Origin: an uncultured Prevotellaceae bacterium
Lineage (GTDB): Bacteria > Bacteroidota > Bacteroidia > Bacteroidales > Bacteroidaceae
DNA length: 64,000 nucleotides
Assembly (NCBI GenBank): GCA_902800495.1
Contig: CADCET010000009.1
Location: forward strand, 1 to 64,000
Direction: 5' to 3'
The notes under the pieces were generated by a model that ran no database searches, was not told the DNA's origin, and saw only the letters and a program-made list of their open reading frames with translations. The translations under genes were made by a program, and so were the position numbers. The first letter of the stretch is position 1. The number at the start of each line of letters is the position of its first letter. Below are positions 8,326-18,247 of this stretch, piece by piece.

Positions 8326-10178
8326 TATCTCACCTGTATCTTTCTTGTGTTACTTCCCTGTTTTACGATATAGATACCTCGTGGCAGACGCTGCACGTCA
8401 TCAGTATAAGATTGTCCAGACAAATCGTATATCTGATAAGGCAGGGTGGTGTCGAGGGTGACATCTGCTATGCCGTTAGGTTTGTAGGTATAGCCAAGTT
8501 TTTTGTCCATCCACAGGAGCCGTTCGCTCATGTATTGGCGTACGTTCTGTACCTCAGCTGTATAGCTGCCCCATACTTTGGGGTTCTCATGCACCAGTTC
8601 ATTCATGATAGGCCAGCGCATGAAATTCAGCTTCTGTGACTCCTGCAGGTTCTCCTCCTGCTGACTGATGAAGTCGACAAGATGGCGTTCGGTGACGGTT
8701 GTCTCCCTGGCTTTCGCCCAAATCTCCTGCATCTTGGCTTTTGCTTCAGCGTCCCGTACTATGATGTTGTCTACGAATGTCCGCATGTTACCTGTGTTAC
8801 TCCCCCCACTACGATAGACGAAGTCTTTCTTGCTGTTGATGGGATAGGTGCGTTGATCATTCTCAAAAGCGATATCGAAGTCCCATACTGGCCCCGTGAA
8901 AATCGTGTCATTCTCGCGGTGCTTATACATATAGGTACTCCAATAGGTGTCGGTATTTCCGGAGAGTTCGCCGACCAGGAAATGACGGATAAAGGTATTC
9001 AAGTCCAAGGTCTTCTTCCAGTCTTCTTCAAGTGCGTTGAAGCAGTCTTCGATATAGGTCTTTTGCTGCGGGGTTATTTCGTCGTCATCCGGATAGTGGA
9101 TTGTCATGGGCGTTCCTTTTTTTGACGTAAACCAACAATCCTCGGTAGACGCACGGGCATCCGCCTCAATCAGGAAAGCTGTACTTAAGGGATCGTCACG
9201 CTCTTCTGCCAATGTGTCAACCAACTCCACGCGGTTCTTTCTCACATCTATATGGTCACACAGCTGATAGTTGCCTTTGTACTCGCCATTCACCAGTACA
9301 TCTACGGACTGACCGTAGGGCGTGTACGGCATTTCCAGGCAGCGGCTCAGTTCAAAGGCCAACAGGTTACGCATCAGTGTCTTGTCGCCGTAGTTGTTGA
9401 TGAGTGTCCATTTCTTGGCTTTGGCCGGGGAATCGAGTACCTTGTGCTTACTGCTATATTTAATGCGGTAAGGTTTTTTGGGAAATGAAATAGATTTGTT
9501 GCCGCGCAAACGCACAGTTCCCGAATCTGTTCTCAGTTTCTTGTCCTTGTCACTGATGATTGTTATCAGTGCATTGATGTCATGTATCTTGTCGTAGGGT
9601 TCTACATTGTTTTCTGTGTGAATGCTCACTGTCGGTAGATTCGTCAGTCGATAGAGGTTCGATTCGTCGCCTTCTCCAGCATGACCATAGAACTCTATCT
9701 CTGCGATGTTACATCGTTCGTCAGATGGCCCCACATAACGCACATAACGGAATCCTTTAGAGCAAGTGATATTAGCGTAGTCCATGATTCCGTAGGAGCC
9801 TATTTCTGTAATGATATAGAGTGGCAGGGCATCCATGAAGTCGGGCGTGTTGGCTCCCTCGAAGACGCCAAGCAAGATTCTCTCGTTCCCTCGGCTGCGA
9901 CGTGCGGGAGTCCAGCCTATGCGGGTGATGACGTGTGGCTCGCCCAGGTCCAGGCCTACCCAGGCAAAGCTGCGGTCGTAAGCCGCGAAATAGGTGTTGA
10001 GGTTGTCGTCAAAAGCACATTCGCGAGTGTTGACTGTCGTAGATGCCGTGTTGGTGCTATAGTCTACCGACTTCAGCGTACCTATCACCGTTCCCGTCAG
10101 CTTGGAATCTTGTCCTTGTGCTGTCGTCGCAAATACACCGCAGATAAGGATTGTTATTGTAGAGAGTATATACTTCAT
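8325..10178 (-). CDS. CotH-kinase family protein with a T9SS-like tail
   Basis: The product (617 residues) has a signal peptide (MKYILSTITILICGVFATTAQG). A discoidin-like beta-sandwich follows at about residues 30-165 (DLGEPHVITRIGWTPARR). The CotH domain spans roughly residues 195-520, with motifs KPYRIKY, KWTLINNYGDKTLMRN, YQLCDHIDV and GPVWDFDIAF. The last 45 residues (YDLSGQSYTDDVQRLPRGIY...) look like a type IX secretion sorting domain. CotH proteins are atypical protein kinases in spore coats; in Bacteroidota the substrates are unknown. It is coupled to the flippase gene (ATGA overlap) and to GT32 (TAATG). A role on the surface in modifying the exported polymer or its attachment is inference. 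Confidence 0.82.
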   Translation of the reverse strand: MKYILSTITILICGVFATTAQGQDSKLTGTVIGTLKSVDYSTNTASTTVNTRECAFDDNLNTYFAAYDRSFAWVGLDLGEPHVITRIGWTPARRSRGNERILLGVFEGANTPDFMDALPLYIITEIGSYGIMDYANITCSKGFRYVRYVGPSDERCNIAEIEFYGHAGEGDESNLYRLTNLPTVSIHTENNVEPYDKIHDINALITIISDKDKKLRTDSGTVRLRGNKSISFPKKPYRIKYSSKHKVLDSPAKAKKWTLINNYGDKTLMRNLLAFELSRCLEMPYTPYGQSVDVLVNGEYKGNYQLCDHIDVRKNRVELVDTLAEERDDPLSTAFLIEADARASTEDCWFTSKKGTPMTIHYPDDDEITPQQKTYIEDCFNALEEDWKKTLDLNTFIRHFLVGELSGNTDTYWSTYMYKHRENDTIFTGPVWDFDIAFENDQRTYPINSKKDFVYRSGGSNTGNMRTFVDNIIVRDAEAKAKMQEIWAKARETTVTERHLVDFISQQEENLQESQKLNFMRWPIMNELVHENPKVWGSYTAEVQNVRQYMSERLLWMDKKLGYTYKPNGIADVTLDTTLPYQIYDLSGQSYTDDVQRLPRGIYIVKQGSNTRKIQVR

Positions 10179-11710
10179 ATTTTTCCTGCTGTTATAATCC
10201 GAACTTTACTTATAATAAGACTTCTCATCTCCTTATCGATACCGTAAAAGAAACTTAGAACACTTGTGCTGATGACTGTTAAAAAAATCGTAACTAATGA
10301 ATAAACAAAACTGTTATCTGCTAATAGCTTTAACCCGAAAGGAACGAACAATGAAAGGAACAAGACGACAGCACATGGTTGTATGGCATGTTTAAAGTAA
10401 TCCGACACTCTTAGCTTAATCATTGGTAGAACAATAAGCAAGATAGCAACGAATGATATGATTACAATGATCAAATAGACGACGAATACAGACCACGGTG
10501 CACCCCCCAACTTTAAAACCACGTATGCAATCGGTAAGATGGACAGCATTAGGATTCCCATCGTCACTTCATATCTCTTGATGTTCCCTGTTGCTGCAAT
10601 CGCAGTAATTAACACACTTGTACTCTGACGAATCATGAGGATAACGAGTAACAGCCTCAGAAATGTGACACTTCCGTCGGGAACCTCTTTTAACCAGAGT
10701 CCAAGAATGGTTGGAGTCTCGACAATAAGGGGAAGACAGATGGTCAACAATAGACAGAAGGTAAGTCTGCTCCCTTTGTAGATGAGTCGGTGGGTCTCTT
10801 CCAACTGGTCTGAGGCATAAGTCTTCATAATCTGCGGATTGATGGCTACCTGGAAATTGCTGGCAAAATTGCCTACGGCCAGTTGGACATAGTTCGCGGC
10901 AGCACGTGCAGCATTGACGATAGGTCCAAAGAACACGTTCAAAAGGATGTCCAACCCTTGGTTGTAGAGTACCATTGCCAGTTCTCCCCACATCTTCCAT
11001 CCAGCAAAGGAAGCCATTTCCTTAAAAAGATCTTTTCGGAAGAACCATCGATATTTACATTCCTCGAAATTCTTGACACAATAGATATTGTATATCAGAC
11101 GGATGAGCAGTTTCTCTGCAGCATACAAAATGGCATAGAATATGAGTCGGTCATAGTCGAATAAGAGTAGCAGATATACCAACAACAATTTAAGCACCGC
11201 ATCGAGAATGGCAATGTAGGCAAAGGACGACATTTTCTCATGCGCAATGATGGCCGAGATATAGGGATAGCTCAGCACATTAAGAAGTGCCGTAAAGATA
11301 CTTAATTGCATGCACCATTCCGCAGCCGTCATACGTTCTGGCGGGATAATCATCTTCTCGTGCAGGAACCACATGCCGAGAGTCTCTCCCAGAACGACGA
11401 TGATCAGAGAAATAATAAGGTGGATGTTGATGCTGGTAGCAAATACTTCGCGCAACTTCTGCTGATTGCCAGAACCCAGTTCGAAAGACAGAAAACGTTG
11501 GGTGGAGGCTGTCATGCTATCGTTGATGAAACTCAGCATGACAACCACTCCTCCCACAACATTATAGATGCCATAATCCTCCACACCTAACGTGTGCAAG
11601 ACAATGCGTGAGGTGTACAAGTTGATACATAGCATAAGAGCCATCCTGAAATAAAGCAGGACGGTATTCTTTGCTAACCTCGTATTATCAGGCGTATAGG
11701 ATTTGGACAT
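10175..11710 (-). CDS. Wzx-like polysaccharide flippase (MATE/MOP fold)
   Basis: The protein has 511 residues, about 12-14 hydrophobic helices and the family's N-terminal pattern (NTVLLYFRMALMLCINLYTS, GVEDYGIYNVVGGVV). It would move lipid-linked repeat units across the inner membrane. It lies between the WbpB-like gene and CotH, with an ATGA overlap to CotH. It is the only flippase-like gene in the locus, as expected for a Wzx/Wzy pathway. Confidence 0.9.
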   Translation of the reverse strand: MSKSYTPDNTRLAKNTVLLYFRMALMLCINLYTSRIVLHTLGVEDYGIYNVVGGVVVMLSFINDSMTASTQRFLSFELGSGNQQKLREVFATSINIHLIISLIIVVLGETLGMWFLHEKMIIPPERMTAAEWCMQLSIFTALLNVLSYPYISAIIAHEKMSSFAYIAILDAVLKLLLVYLLLLFDYDRLIFYAILYAAEKLLIRLIYNIYCVKNFEECKYRWFFRKDLFKEMASFAGWKMWGELAMVLYNQGLDILLNVFFGPIVNAARAAANYVQLAVGNFASNFQVAINPQIMKTYASDQLEETHRLIYKGSRLTFCLLLTICLPLIVETPTILGLWLKEVPDGSVTFLRLLLVILMIRQSTSVLITAIAATGNIKRYEVTMGILMLSILPIAYVVLKLGGAPWSVFVVYLIIVIISFVAILLIVLPMIKLRVSDYFKHAIQPCAVVLFLSLFVPFGLKLLADNSFVYSLVTIFLTVISTSVLSFFYGIDKEMRSLIISKVRIITAGKI

Positions 11711-11735
11711 CGGAACAGGTGGCTTTTATTACCAA

Positions 11736-12770
<1,035 letters not shown>

Positions 12771-15700
12771 TTATTTTTTTGCTTTTATGTACTTGTAAAG
12801 TATTTCTATCGGATGGACGGCTCTTACGCCTGTGCCGTCCAGAATCTGCTGGCGACAGGATGTCCCGGGTGCAGCAACAAACGTCGGAACGGAATTATCC
12901 ATTATCCATTTTCCATTATCAATTCCTCTAATTGTGGGGAAGAGCACCATTTCTCCGATTTCTAATGAGGTCTTATAGTGCTCCTTCTCATAGCCGAACG
13001 AACCTGCCATACCGCAACATCCACTTGGAATAACATTAACCTTTGCATTCAACAACTGACGGAACACCTCGGCCATCACCTCAACGCCTACGATGGCCTT
13101 CTGATGACAATGACCGTGGAGGAAAATCTCAACAGGTGTCTGTTCAAAGTGCTCACGACGGATATGTCCTGCCTTGATCTCGCGTAGCAGAAATTCATCA
13201 AACAACAGGCTATGCCCTCCTAACGCTTTAGCATCGTTCCGTAATTCTGCGGGCACCAAGTCTGGATACTCGTCTCGGAAGGAGAGAATGCATGACGGTT
13301 CGATGCCCACCAAAGGGGCTTCTTCCGTCACCACATCCTTTAACAGCCGAACGTTTTGATTCGCAATTGTCTTGGCGCGTTTTAGACAACCCTTTGAGAT
13401 GGCCGCCCGTCCGCTTTCTTTGTGTCGGGGTGTTTGGACGCCATAGCCTAACTTAGCTAACAGACTCACGAAGGTCTCAGCCAATTCCGGCTCATGGTTA
13501 CGTGTAAACTCATCAAGGAAGAGCCACACTTTCTTTTCGCCCTCAGATTTCAGCTTCTCGTTGTTGATTTTCTTAAGTGTTGGTAGCCCTCTCTCTGCTG
13601 CAAACCCTATGGTTTTCTTGATGAGTGACGCTGTCGGCTTGAAGGATACTAGGAAATTATAGAGCGGGCGAACAGACTGCGCCATGGTTTCCATTTGGGC
13701 AGTCCTTGCCACCAGCCAAGAACGCAGGGGCGTGCCATGCTGGTCGTAGTATTGCTGAAGCAGTTCTGCCCTCAGTCGGGTCATGTCTACGTTCGATGGA
13801 CATTCGCTCTTGCATCCCTTACAGGCAAGACAACTGTCAAGCATTTCCTTGACGAGGTTGTCATCACCGCCGTGCATAAGTATCTCCCGCAGCACGTTGG
13901 CTCTGGCACGGGTTGTCTTGAGCTCATCGCCGCTCACCTTATAGGCAGGACACATAGTACCGCCAATGAGATTCGTCTTGCGGCAATCGCCAGCACCGTT
14001 ACATTGCTCGATGGTACACATCAAGGCGTGGGTCTGTGAGCGTGCCCCAGTAGCCCCAGGTGCATCGCACTCATCGAATGACGCCTTCCAGTTAAAGTAG
14101 GTGTGCTGGGGATTATGGGACTTATGGGTCTCATGGGACTTATGGGATTTGTGGGTATCATCATCCTCTATTGCGAAGCGCAGCATGGAGTCCATCGGCA
14201 GGGTGTCCACAATCTTATGGCGATTCATGAGTTGGTCAGGATCCCAGCACTGCTTCACCTGTCTCATCAACTCGTAGGCCTCTTTGCCGTAGAGTAGGGG
14301 GATGAACTCTCCGCGTAGCCGTCCGTCGCCATGTTCGCCGCTGATACTGCCACGGTGTTTCTTCACCAACAAGGCCGTTTCTTCTGCTAATGTGCGGAAC
14401 AACGTCCGTCCCTCTTTCGTTTTCAGGTTTAAGATGGGACGTAGATGCAGTTCGCCGGTACTGATGTGTCCGTAAAAGACGCACTTGGCACCGAGTCTGT
14501 CAAGCAACTCTCGGAAGTCCTTCATATAGGCCGGTAGCCGACTGGGGGCTACGGCCGTATCTTCAATGACTCCCATCGGCTTGGCGTCGCCCTTCATACT
14601 GCCGAGAATGCCTAATCCTGCTTTACGTAGTGCCCAGACTTTATTGACATCTGAACCATACACGCGTGTACATTTATATATAAGGTCGCTCTCGAGCAAG
14701 TCCTTTTCCAATGCTGCAGCCTTCCGGTCGAGTTCTTCTCGTGTTTCAGCCCTCAGTTCCGTAATCAACAGCGCAGCGGGATCGCCCTCCACAAAGAAGC
14801 GATTCTTCTGTTGTTCAATATTCCCTTTACTCAATAGCAGGATGTCGCCGTCCATCAGCTCTATGGCTGTTGGCTGATGTTTCAAAGCAATCAGATTACC
14901 CTCAAAGCTCTTTTCCAATGCATCGCAATGTCCGCATACCACCATGATTTCCTTCGGTGGCAGCGGGTCGAGGCTTACAGTAATCTCTGTGATAAAGGCC
15001 AGCGTCCCTTCACTACCTGCCAACAGCTTGCAAAGGTTTATACTCCCCTCGTAGCTCCCCTCCCTTCCAAGGGGAGGGGTAGGGGTGGGGTCTGTTGTTA
15101 AGCTCTCAATCACCTCATCTATCGCATATCCACAACTCCGTCTGTTAAGTTCCTTGTCGGGATAGTGCTCTGTTATCAGCTTGGACGTCTTCTCGTCAAG
15201 TGCGAAATTGATGAGCTGTGAATATATCCGCTCAATCAGGGATTCATGGCGCTCCTTTTTCCAGAATTCATCCCCGAATCGCGACTTCAATTCTTCAATT
15301 CTATAATTCTTGAATTCTTCCAAGCTCCCATCGGAAAGAATGCCTTTAGCTGCAATAACATGGTGGCGTGTGCTGCCGTAGACCAGTGAATGCGTGCCAC
15401 AGGAATTGTTGCCGAACATACCGCCGATGCAGCAACGGTTGCTCGTCGATGTCTCCGGGCTGAAAAACAGACCGTATGGCTTTAGGGCGATGTTCAGTTC
15501 GTCCCTCACCACACCAGGCTGTACTCTTGCCCAGCGCTCGTCGGCATTTATTTCTAAAATCTTGTTCCAGTGTTTGCTGACATCCACCACAATACCCGAA
15601 CCCACGACCTGTCCAGCCAGCGACGTTCCTCCACCTCTCGGAATCAGGTCTACTCCCTTCTCCTTGGCTAACCGCATCAATTCACGTACGTCGTCCTCCG

Positions 15701-15794
15701 TTTCCGGATAAGCGACACCATACGGAATCTCCCGATACACCGAAGCATCGGTAGCATACGCTATTTTGTGAAGTTTGTCAGTGAAGAGTTTCAT
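12771..15794 (-). CDS. FAD/Fe-S dehydrogenase, YdiJ (D-2-hydroxyglutarate dehydrogenase)-like
   Basis: The protein (1007 residues) has the size and layout of E. coli YdiJ. The N-terminal FAD-binding domain shows IPRGGGTSLAGQVVG and GIVVDVSKHWN (residues 50-75). The FAD-oxidase C-terminal domain includes YGHISTGELHLRPI and SGEHGDGRLRGE. A cysteine motif region follows (TIEQCNGAGDCRKTN, LDSCLACKGCKSECP), and a CCG-like domain ends the protein (HGHCHQKAI, VIPSGCCGMAGSFG). YdiJ-type enzymes oxidise D-2-hydroxyglutarate or related 2-hydroxyacids. The gene is directly upstream of the WbpB analogue (51-base gap), whose reaction yields 2-hydroxyglutarate. The frame carries three repeat-derived inserts (12894-12921, 14107-14160, 15045-15098) that do not break it. 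The activity assignment is by family; the pathway link is inference. Confidence 0.82.
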   Translation of the reverse strand: MKLFTDKLHKIAYATDASVYREIPYGVAYPETEDDVRELMRLAKEKGVDLIPRGGGTSLAGQVVGSGIVVDVSKHWNKILEINADERWARVQPGVVRDELNIALKPYGLFFSPETSTSNRCCIGGMFGNNSCGTHSLVYGSTRHHVIAAKGILSDGSLEEFKNYRIEELKSRFGDEFWKKERHESLIERIYSQLINFALDEKTSKLITEHYPDKELNRRSCGYAIDEVIESLTTDPTPTPPLGREGSYEGSINLCKLLAGSEGTLAFITEITVSLDPLPPKEIMVVCGHCDALEKSFEGNLIALKHQPTAIELMDGDILLLSKGNIEQQKNRFFVEGDPAALLITELRAETREELDRKAAALEKDLLESDLIYKCTRVYGSDVNKVWALRKAGLGILGSMKGDAKPMGVIEDTAVAPSRLPAYMKDFRELLDRLGAKCVFYGHISTGELHLRPILNLKTKEGRTLFRTLAEETALLVKKHRGSISGEHGDGRLRGEFIPLLYGKEAYELMRQVKQCWDPDQLMNRHKIVDTLPMDSMLRFAIEDDDTHKSHKSHETHKSHNPQHTYFNWKASFDECDAPGATGARSQTHALMCTIEQCNGAGDCRKTNLIGGTMCPAYKVSGDELKTTRARANVLREILMHGGDDNLVKEMLDSCLACKGCKSECPSNVDMTRLRAELLQQYYDQHGTPLRSWLVARTAQMETMAQSVRPLYNFLVSFKPTASLIKKTIGFAAERGLPTLKKINNEKLKSEGEKKVWLFLDEFTRNHEPELAETFVSLLAKLGYGVQTPRHKESGRAAISKGCLKRAKTIANQNVRLLKDVVTEEAPLVGIEPSCILSFRDEYPDLVPAELRNDAKALGGHSLLFDEFLLREIKAGHIRREHFEQTPVEIFLHGHCHQKAIVGVEVMAEVFRQLLNAKVNVIPSGCCGMAGSFGYEKEHYKTSLEIGEMVLFPTIRGIDNGKWIMDNSVPTFVAAPGTSCRQQILDGTGVRAVHPIEILYKYIKAKK
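12894..12921. repeat. 7-bp tandem repeat inside the FAD dehydrogenase gene
   Basis: Four units of attatcc-type (attatcc, attatcc, attttcc, attatca) lie in frame near the 3' end. They encode a non-conserved NGKWIMDN-like stretch. Confidence 0.7.
14107..14160. repeat. 9-bp tandem repeat inside the FAD dehydrogenase gene
   Basis: Six units of tgggactta-type lie in frame and encode a His/Lys/Ser-rich stretch (THKSHKSHETHKSHN on the minus strand). It is placed between the FAD-oxidase C-terminal domain and the first cysteine motif, i.e. in an interdomain linker. Confidence 0.75.
15045..15098. repeat. GC-rich palindromic insert in the FAD dehydrogenase gene
   Basis: The segment contains an almost perfect palindrome (15057-15079, CCCCTCCCTTCC/AAGGGGAGGGG) followed by a G-run repeat. 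It encodes PTPTPPLGREGSYEG between the conserved blocks GYAIDEVIES and SINLCKLLAGSEGT, a place where the family has only a short loop. A comparable insert is seen in era (42905-42965). Confidence 0.65.
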
Positions 15795-15797
15795 AAA

Positions 15798-16334
15798 CTA
15801 AGCAGCGCGTCTTATCAGTTTAAAACAAATAAAGAAGCATAGATATCCGATGATACACCCCAATGTGTTGTGAATGATATCGTCAATATTGAATACGCCG
15901 CGTGTAGAAACCAATTGCGTCAACTCGATGAAGAAGGATAATGCAAATCCGATTCCCATGGCATTCAATAATAGCTTTTTCTTTAAGGCTCCTCCGATAA
16001 AAAGACCAATTGGTATAAATAATAGAATATTCATAATAATCTGAGCTAGCAGTTTATTATATAAAACGGTGTAACTCCATAGAGGACGTAGCATATAACG
16101 TTTCTCGTAGGTGTCTTCCCTAAAAAAGATGGTTGTGCATAACACCAAAAAAACATATCCAATAAACAGACAAAACGAGGCTTGTCTGATGAAAACGGGA
16201 TAACTTGTCTTTAATTGAAACAAAATGAAAACAACAGCACATACAAGAAGAGATACACCTATAATCATCGCCAGAGGGATGCCGATGTCATATTCTAATA
16301 TGTAATTAGTGATGTATTCAGAATCGAATTTCAT
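15798..16334 (-). CDS. VanZ-family membrane protein
   Basis: The protein (178 residues) has about five membrane helices. It carries the VanZ-type C-terminal block SFFIELTQLVSTRGVFNIDDIIHNTLGCIIGY (seen in parts: ELTQL, RGVFNIDDIIHN). VanZ-like proteins are common in cell-envelope and polysaccharide loci, and their biochemical role is poorly known. The deacetylase-like gene ends right against its start (stop at 16335-16337, ATG at 16334), so the two are cotranscribed. Confidence 0.8.
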   Translation of the reverse strand: MKFDSEYITNYILEYDIGIPLAMIIGVSLLVCAVVFILFQLKTSYPVFIRQASFCLFIGYVFLVLCTTIFFREDTYEKRYMLRPLWSYTVLYNKLLAQIIMNILLFIPIGLFIGGALKKKLLLNAMGIGFALSFFIELTQLVSTRGVFNIDDIIHNTLGCIIGYLCFFICFKLIRRAA

Positions 16335-17117
16335 CTATTTGTTCTTGCGTGAAACAATGATTCTTTTAATGATATTCTTTGCGTTTTGTATTACAAGTTC
16401 TTCCATCCAGTTAAGGCCGAAATCAAACCATCGTTGAGGGTGGGTAGTTATCATCAGTTGGTTCGGTAGACGGTTTTCTTGCAAAGCACGGATAATATCA
16501 TTGGTGGAATGAAATGTCCAGCCTTTAACGTCCCATTTCTCTTGAAATCCCTCAATCTTGTCTCTCACGCTGACCTTATATCCATCCCATCGGCGTCCGG
16601 TATCTGTTAAATACAACATCTTCGAGAAATCTGTAGAGAGATATGGTTCTCCTATGATGTTGAGGCTCTTGTAATCATATTGCTTCCAAATGTCCTTGCT
16701 GTCGTAAGGCGAACGGGGGCTGCCATGCATACAGATGGTGTTTACAGAGACTAATTTCCTTAACCTTTCCAAGTTTTTTTTGAAATCCTCGAATGCCTCC
16801 TGTACGTTACCATTGCATGTGGTCAGTGACTCATAATGGTATCCCACTTCGTGTTTCATTGCAGCTATCTCCTTGATGATTGCTTCATCCCAACTTTCGG
16901 GAACTGCTCGGAAATAGTAAGATGTCCTGACGCCCATTGCTGTTTCGTCTTGGGCCACCGCAAAAGAATTCTGCGGTTTCAAATCAACATCATGCCGAAC
17001 GATGACAAACTTTTCGGGGATATTGCCTTCGCAATATTGCTGATAAGTGATAAACTCATAGCCACAGCTTTTTATCTCCTTCACAAGTCTGCGATATTTC
17101 TCTCGAGTAAAATCCAT
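16335..17117 (-). CDS. Polysaccharide deacetylase-like (NodB-fold) protein
   Basis: The product has 260 residues starting at 17115-17117 (MDFTREKYRRLVKEIKSCGY). This start lies one base after the stop codon of the upstream DUF354 gene and is preferred over an in-frame ATG 36 bases earlier, inside that gene. The motif RHDVDL (about residues 41-46) corresponds to the first metal-binding motif of carbohydrate esterase family 4-like proteins, and EVGYHYESL and MHGSPRSPYD supply further His residues. It may remove acetyl or modify a sugar of the polymer. Many proteins of this subgroup are only annotated by fold, so the activity is tentative. Confidence 0.68.
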   Translation of the reverse strand: MDFTREKYRRLVKEIKSCGYEFITYQQYCEGNIPEKFVIVRHDVDLKPQNSFAVAQDETAMGVRTSYYFRAVPESWDEAIIKEIAAMKHEVGYHYESLTTCNGNVQEAFEDFKKNLERLRKLVSVNTICMHGSPRSPYDSKDIWKQYDYKSLNIIGEPYLSTDFSKMLYLTDTGRRWDGYKVSVRDKIEGFQEKWDVKGWTFHSTNDIIRALQENRLPNQLMITTHPQRWFDFGLNWMEELVIQNAKNIIKRIIVSRKNK

Positions 17118-17118
17118 A

Positions 17119-18201
17119 TTATTTGAAGCGATACTGATAGTCGGGATTCTCAATTAGAACTTGTTTGCTATTTGGATAGTTGTTTACTATCCAACAGAGG
17201 AATTCTGTCACGTCTATTCTGTCACGAAGCATTTTGTCCCTTCGCTCTTTCCACATTGACATGTCATTTTGTTGTAAAAGGTCAATTCCTAACTCAATTG
17301 ATTTTTGCTGATCTTCCTCCGATTCCGTTATGTTATACATCAATTGATAGTCTTTTTCCAGATGCTGTGTGTAGTAGGTGCTCTTATTGTTTAGATAGAT
17401 TGATGGAACCCCAAGTATAGCAGCTTCTTCAGACATAGTACTGCTCTCACCAAACACCAATGAAGCAAAAGCTATAACATCGTGTATGCAACTGGGTGGG
17501 GTAGGTAGTCTGTACGGCGAAAGATCTTCAGGTAATTGACCTTCTGAAGAGATAAATACCTTGCTGTATTGAGAAAACTTTTGAACGGCCTTTATTTTGT
17601 TTTTCGAGGAAATTCCTATTTGACCAAGGTCATGAGTGGCATTCCAAGCGACAAACCTAACAATAGTATATTTTTCATTAGCCTTGACGCCTAGTTTATG
17701 TAGCACACTTTCGTCTGGTGTAAATCGTTTGGGATGAAGATAGGCAAGTTCATTATATCCCGCCATACGGAATTCATTGGTCTCAGACATGACTGGATGA
17801 GGATAGTCGCCCGTTAGTATTAGCTCCGTAAACGGTCGATAAAGGCGTACTTGTTCCATATTGTATGTGTCTTCAATGCAAATATGAGGCTTACGCAGGA
17901 TAGCGGAAACCTGTGCAGCATACATAGAACCAACACTAAGGAAAATGTCTGGTTTGAACTTTAAACATACTTTCCACATGAGATAATCGAACTTGGCCAT
18001 ACCCCACATTTTCTTGAAAGTTGTTGTATATTTGGGCCCGAAGGAGACGTAGTCAAATCTTTCTGCTTGCAACAGTTGCACAATAAACTCTTTCTGTCTG
18101 CAAGTAAACAATACCTGATGCCCTTTCGCCTTCATCTCATGAGCGAATAACTTTGTTACATGCACATGGGCTGGATGTCCGATGTCGATTATGATATTCA
18201 T
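17119..18201 (-). CDS. DUF354 protein (GT-B-like glycosyltransferase fold)
   Basis: The 360-residue protein starts with MNIIIDIGHPAHVHVTKLFA and has FSVGSMYAAQVSAIL- and FGESSTMSEEAAILGVPSI-like blocks. These are characteristic of the DUF354 family, which is related to UDP-GlcNAc 2-epimerase/GT-B proteins. The C-terminal GESSTMSEEAA block resembles a nucleotide-sugar binding site. It is probably a glycosyltransferase or a sugar-nucleotide enzyme of the repeat-unit pathway. No separate UDP-GlcNAc 2-epimerase was found in the window, so an epimerase-like role is an alternative. Confidence 0.75.
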   Translation of the reverse strand: MNIIIDIGHPAHVHVTKLFAHEMKAKGHQVLFTCRQKEFIVQLLQAERFDYVSFGPKYTTTFKKMWGMAKFDYLMWKVCLKFKPDIFLSVGSMYAAQVSAILRKPHICIEDTYNMEQVRLYRPFTELILTGDYPHPVMSETNEFRMAGYNELAYLHPKRFTPDESVLHKLGVKANEKYTIVRFVAWNATHDLGQIGISSKNKIKAVQKFSQYSKVFISSEGQLPEDLSPYRLPTPPSCIHDVIAFASLVFGESSTMSEEAAILGVPSIYLNNKSTYYTQHLEKDYQLMYNITESEEDQQKSIELGIDLLQQNDMSMWKERRDKMLRDRIDVTEFLCWIVNNYPNSKQVLIENPDYQYRFK

Positions 18202-18247
18202 GTTACAAAACTGTATTCCGAAATGCCTATTACAACGATATATATAA

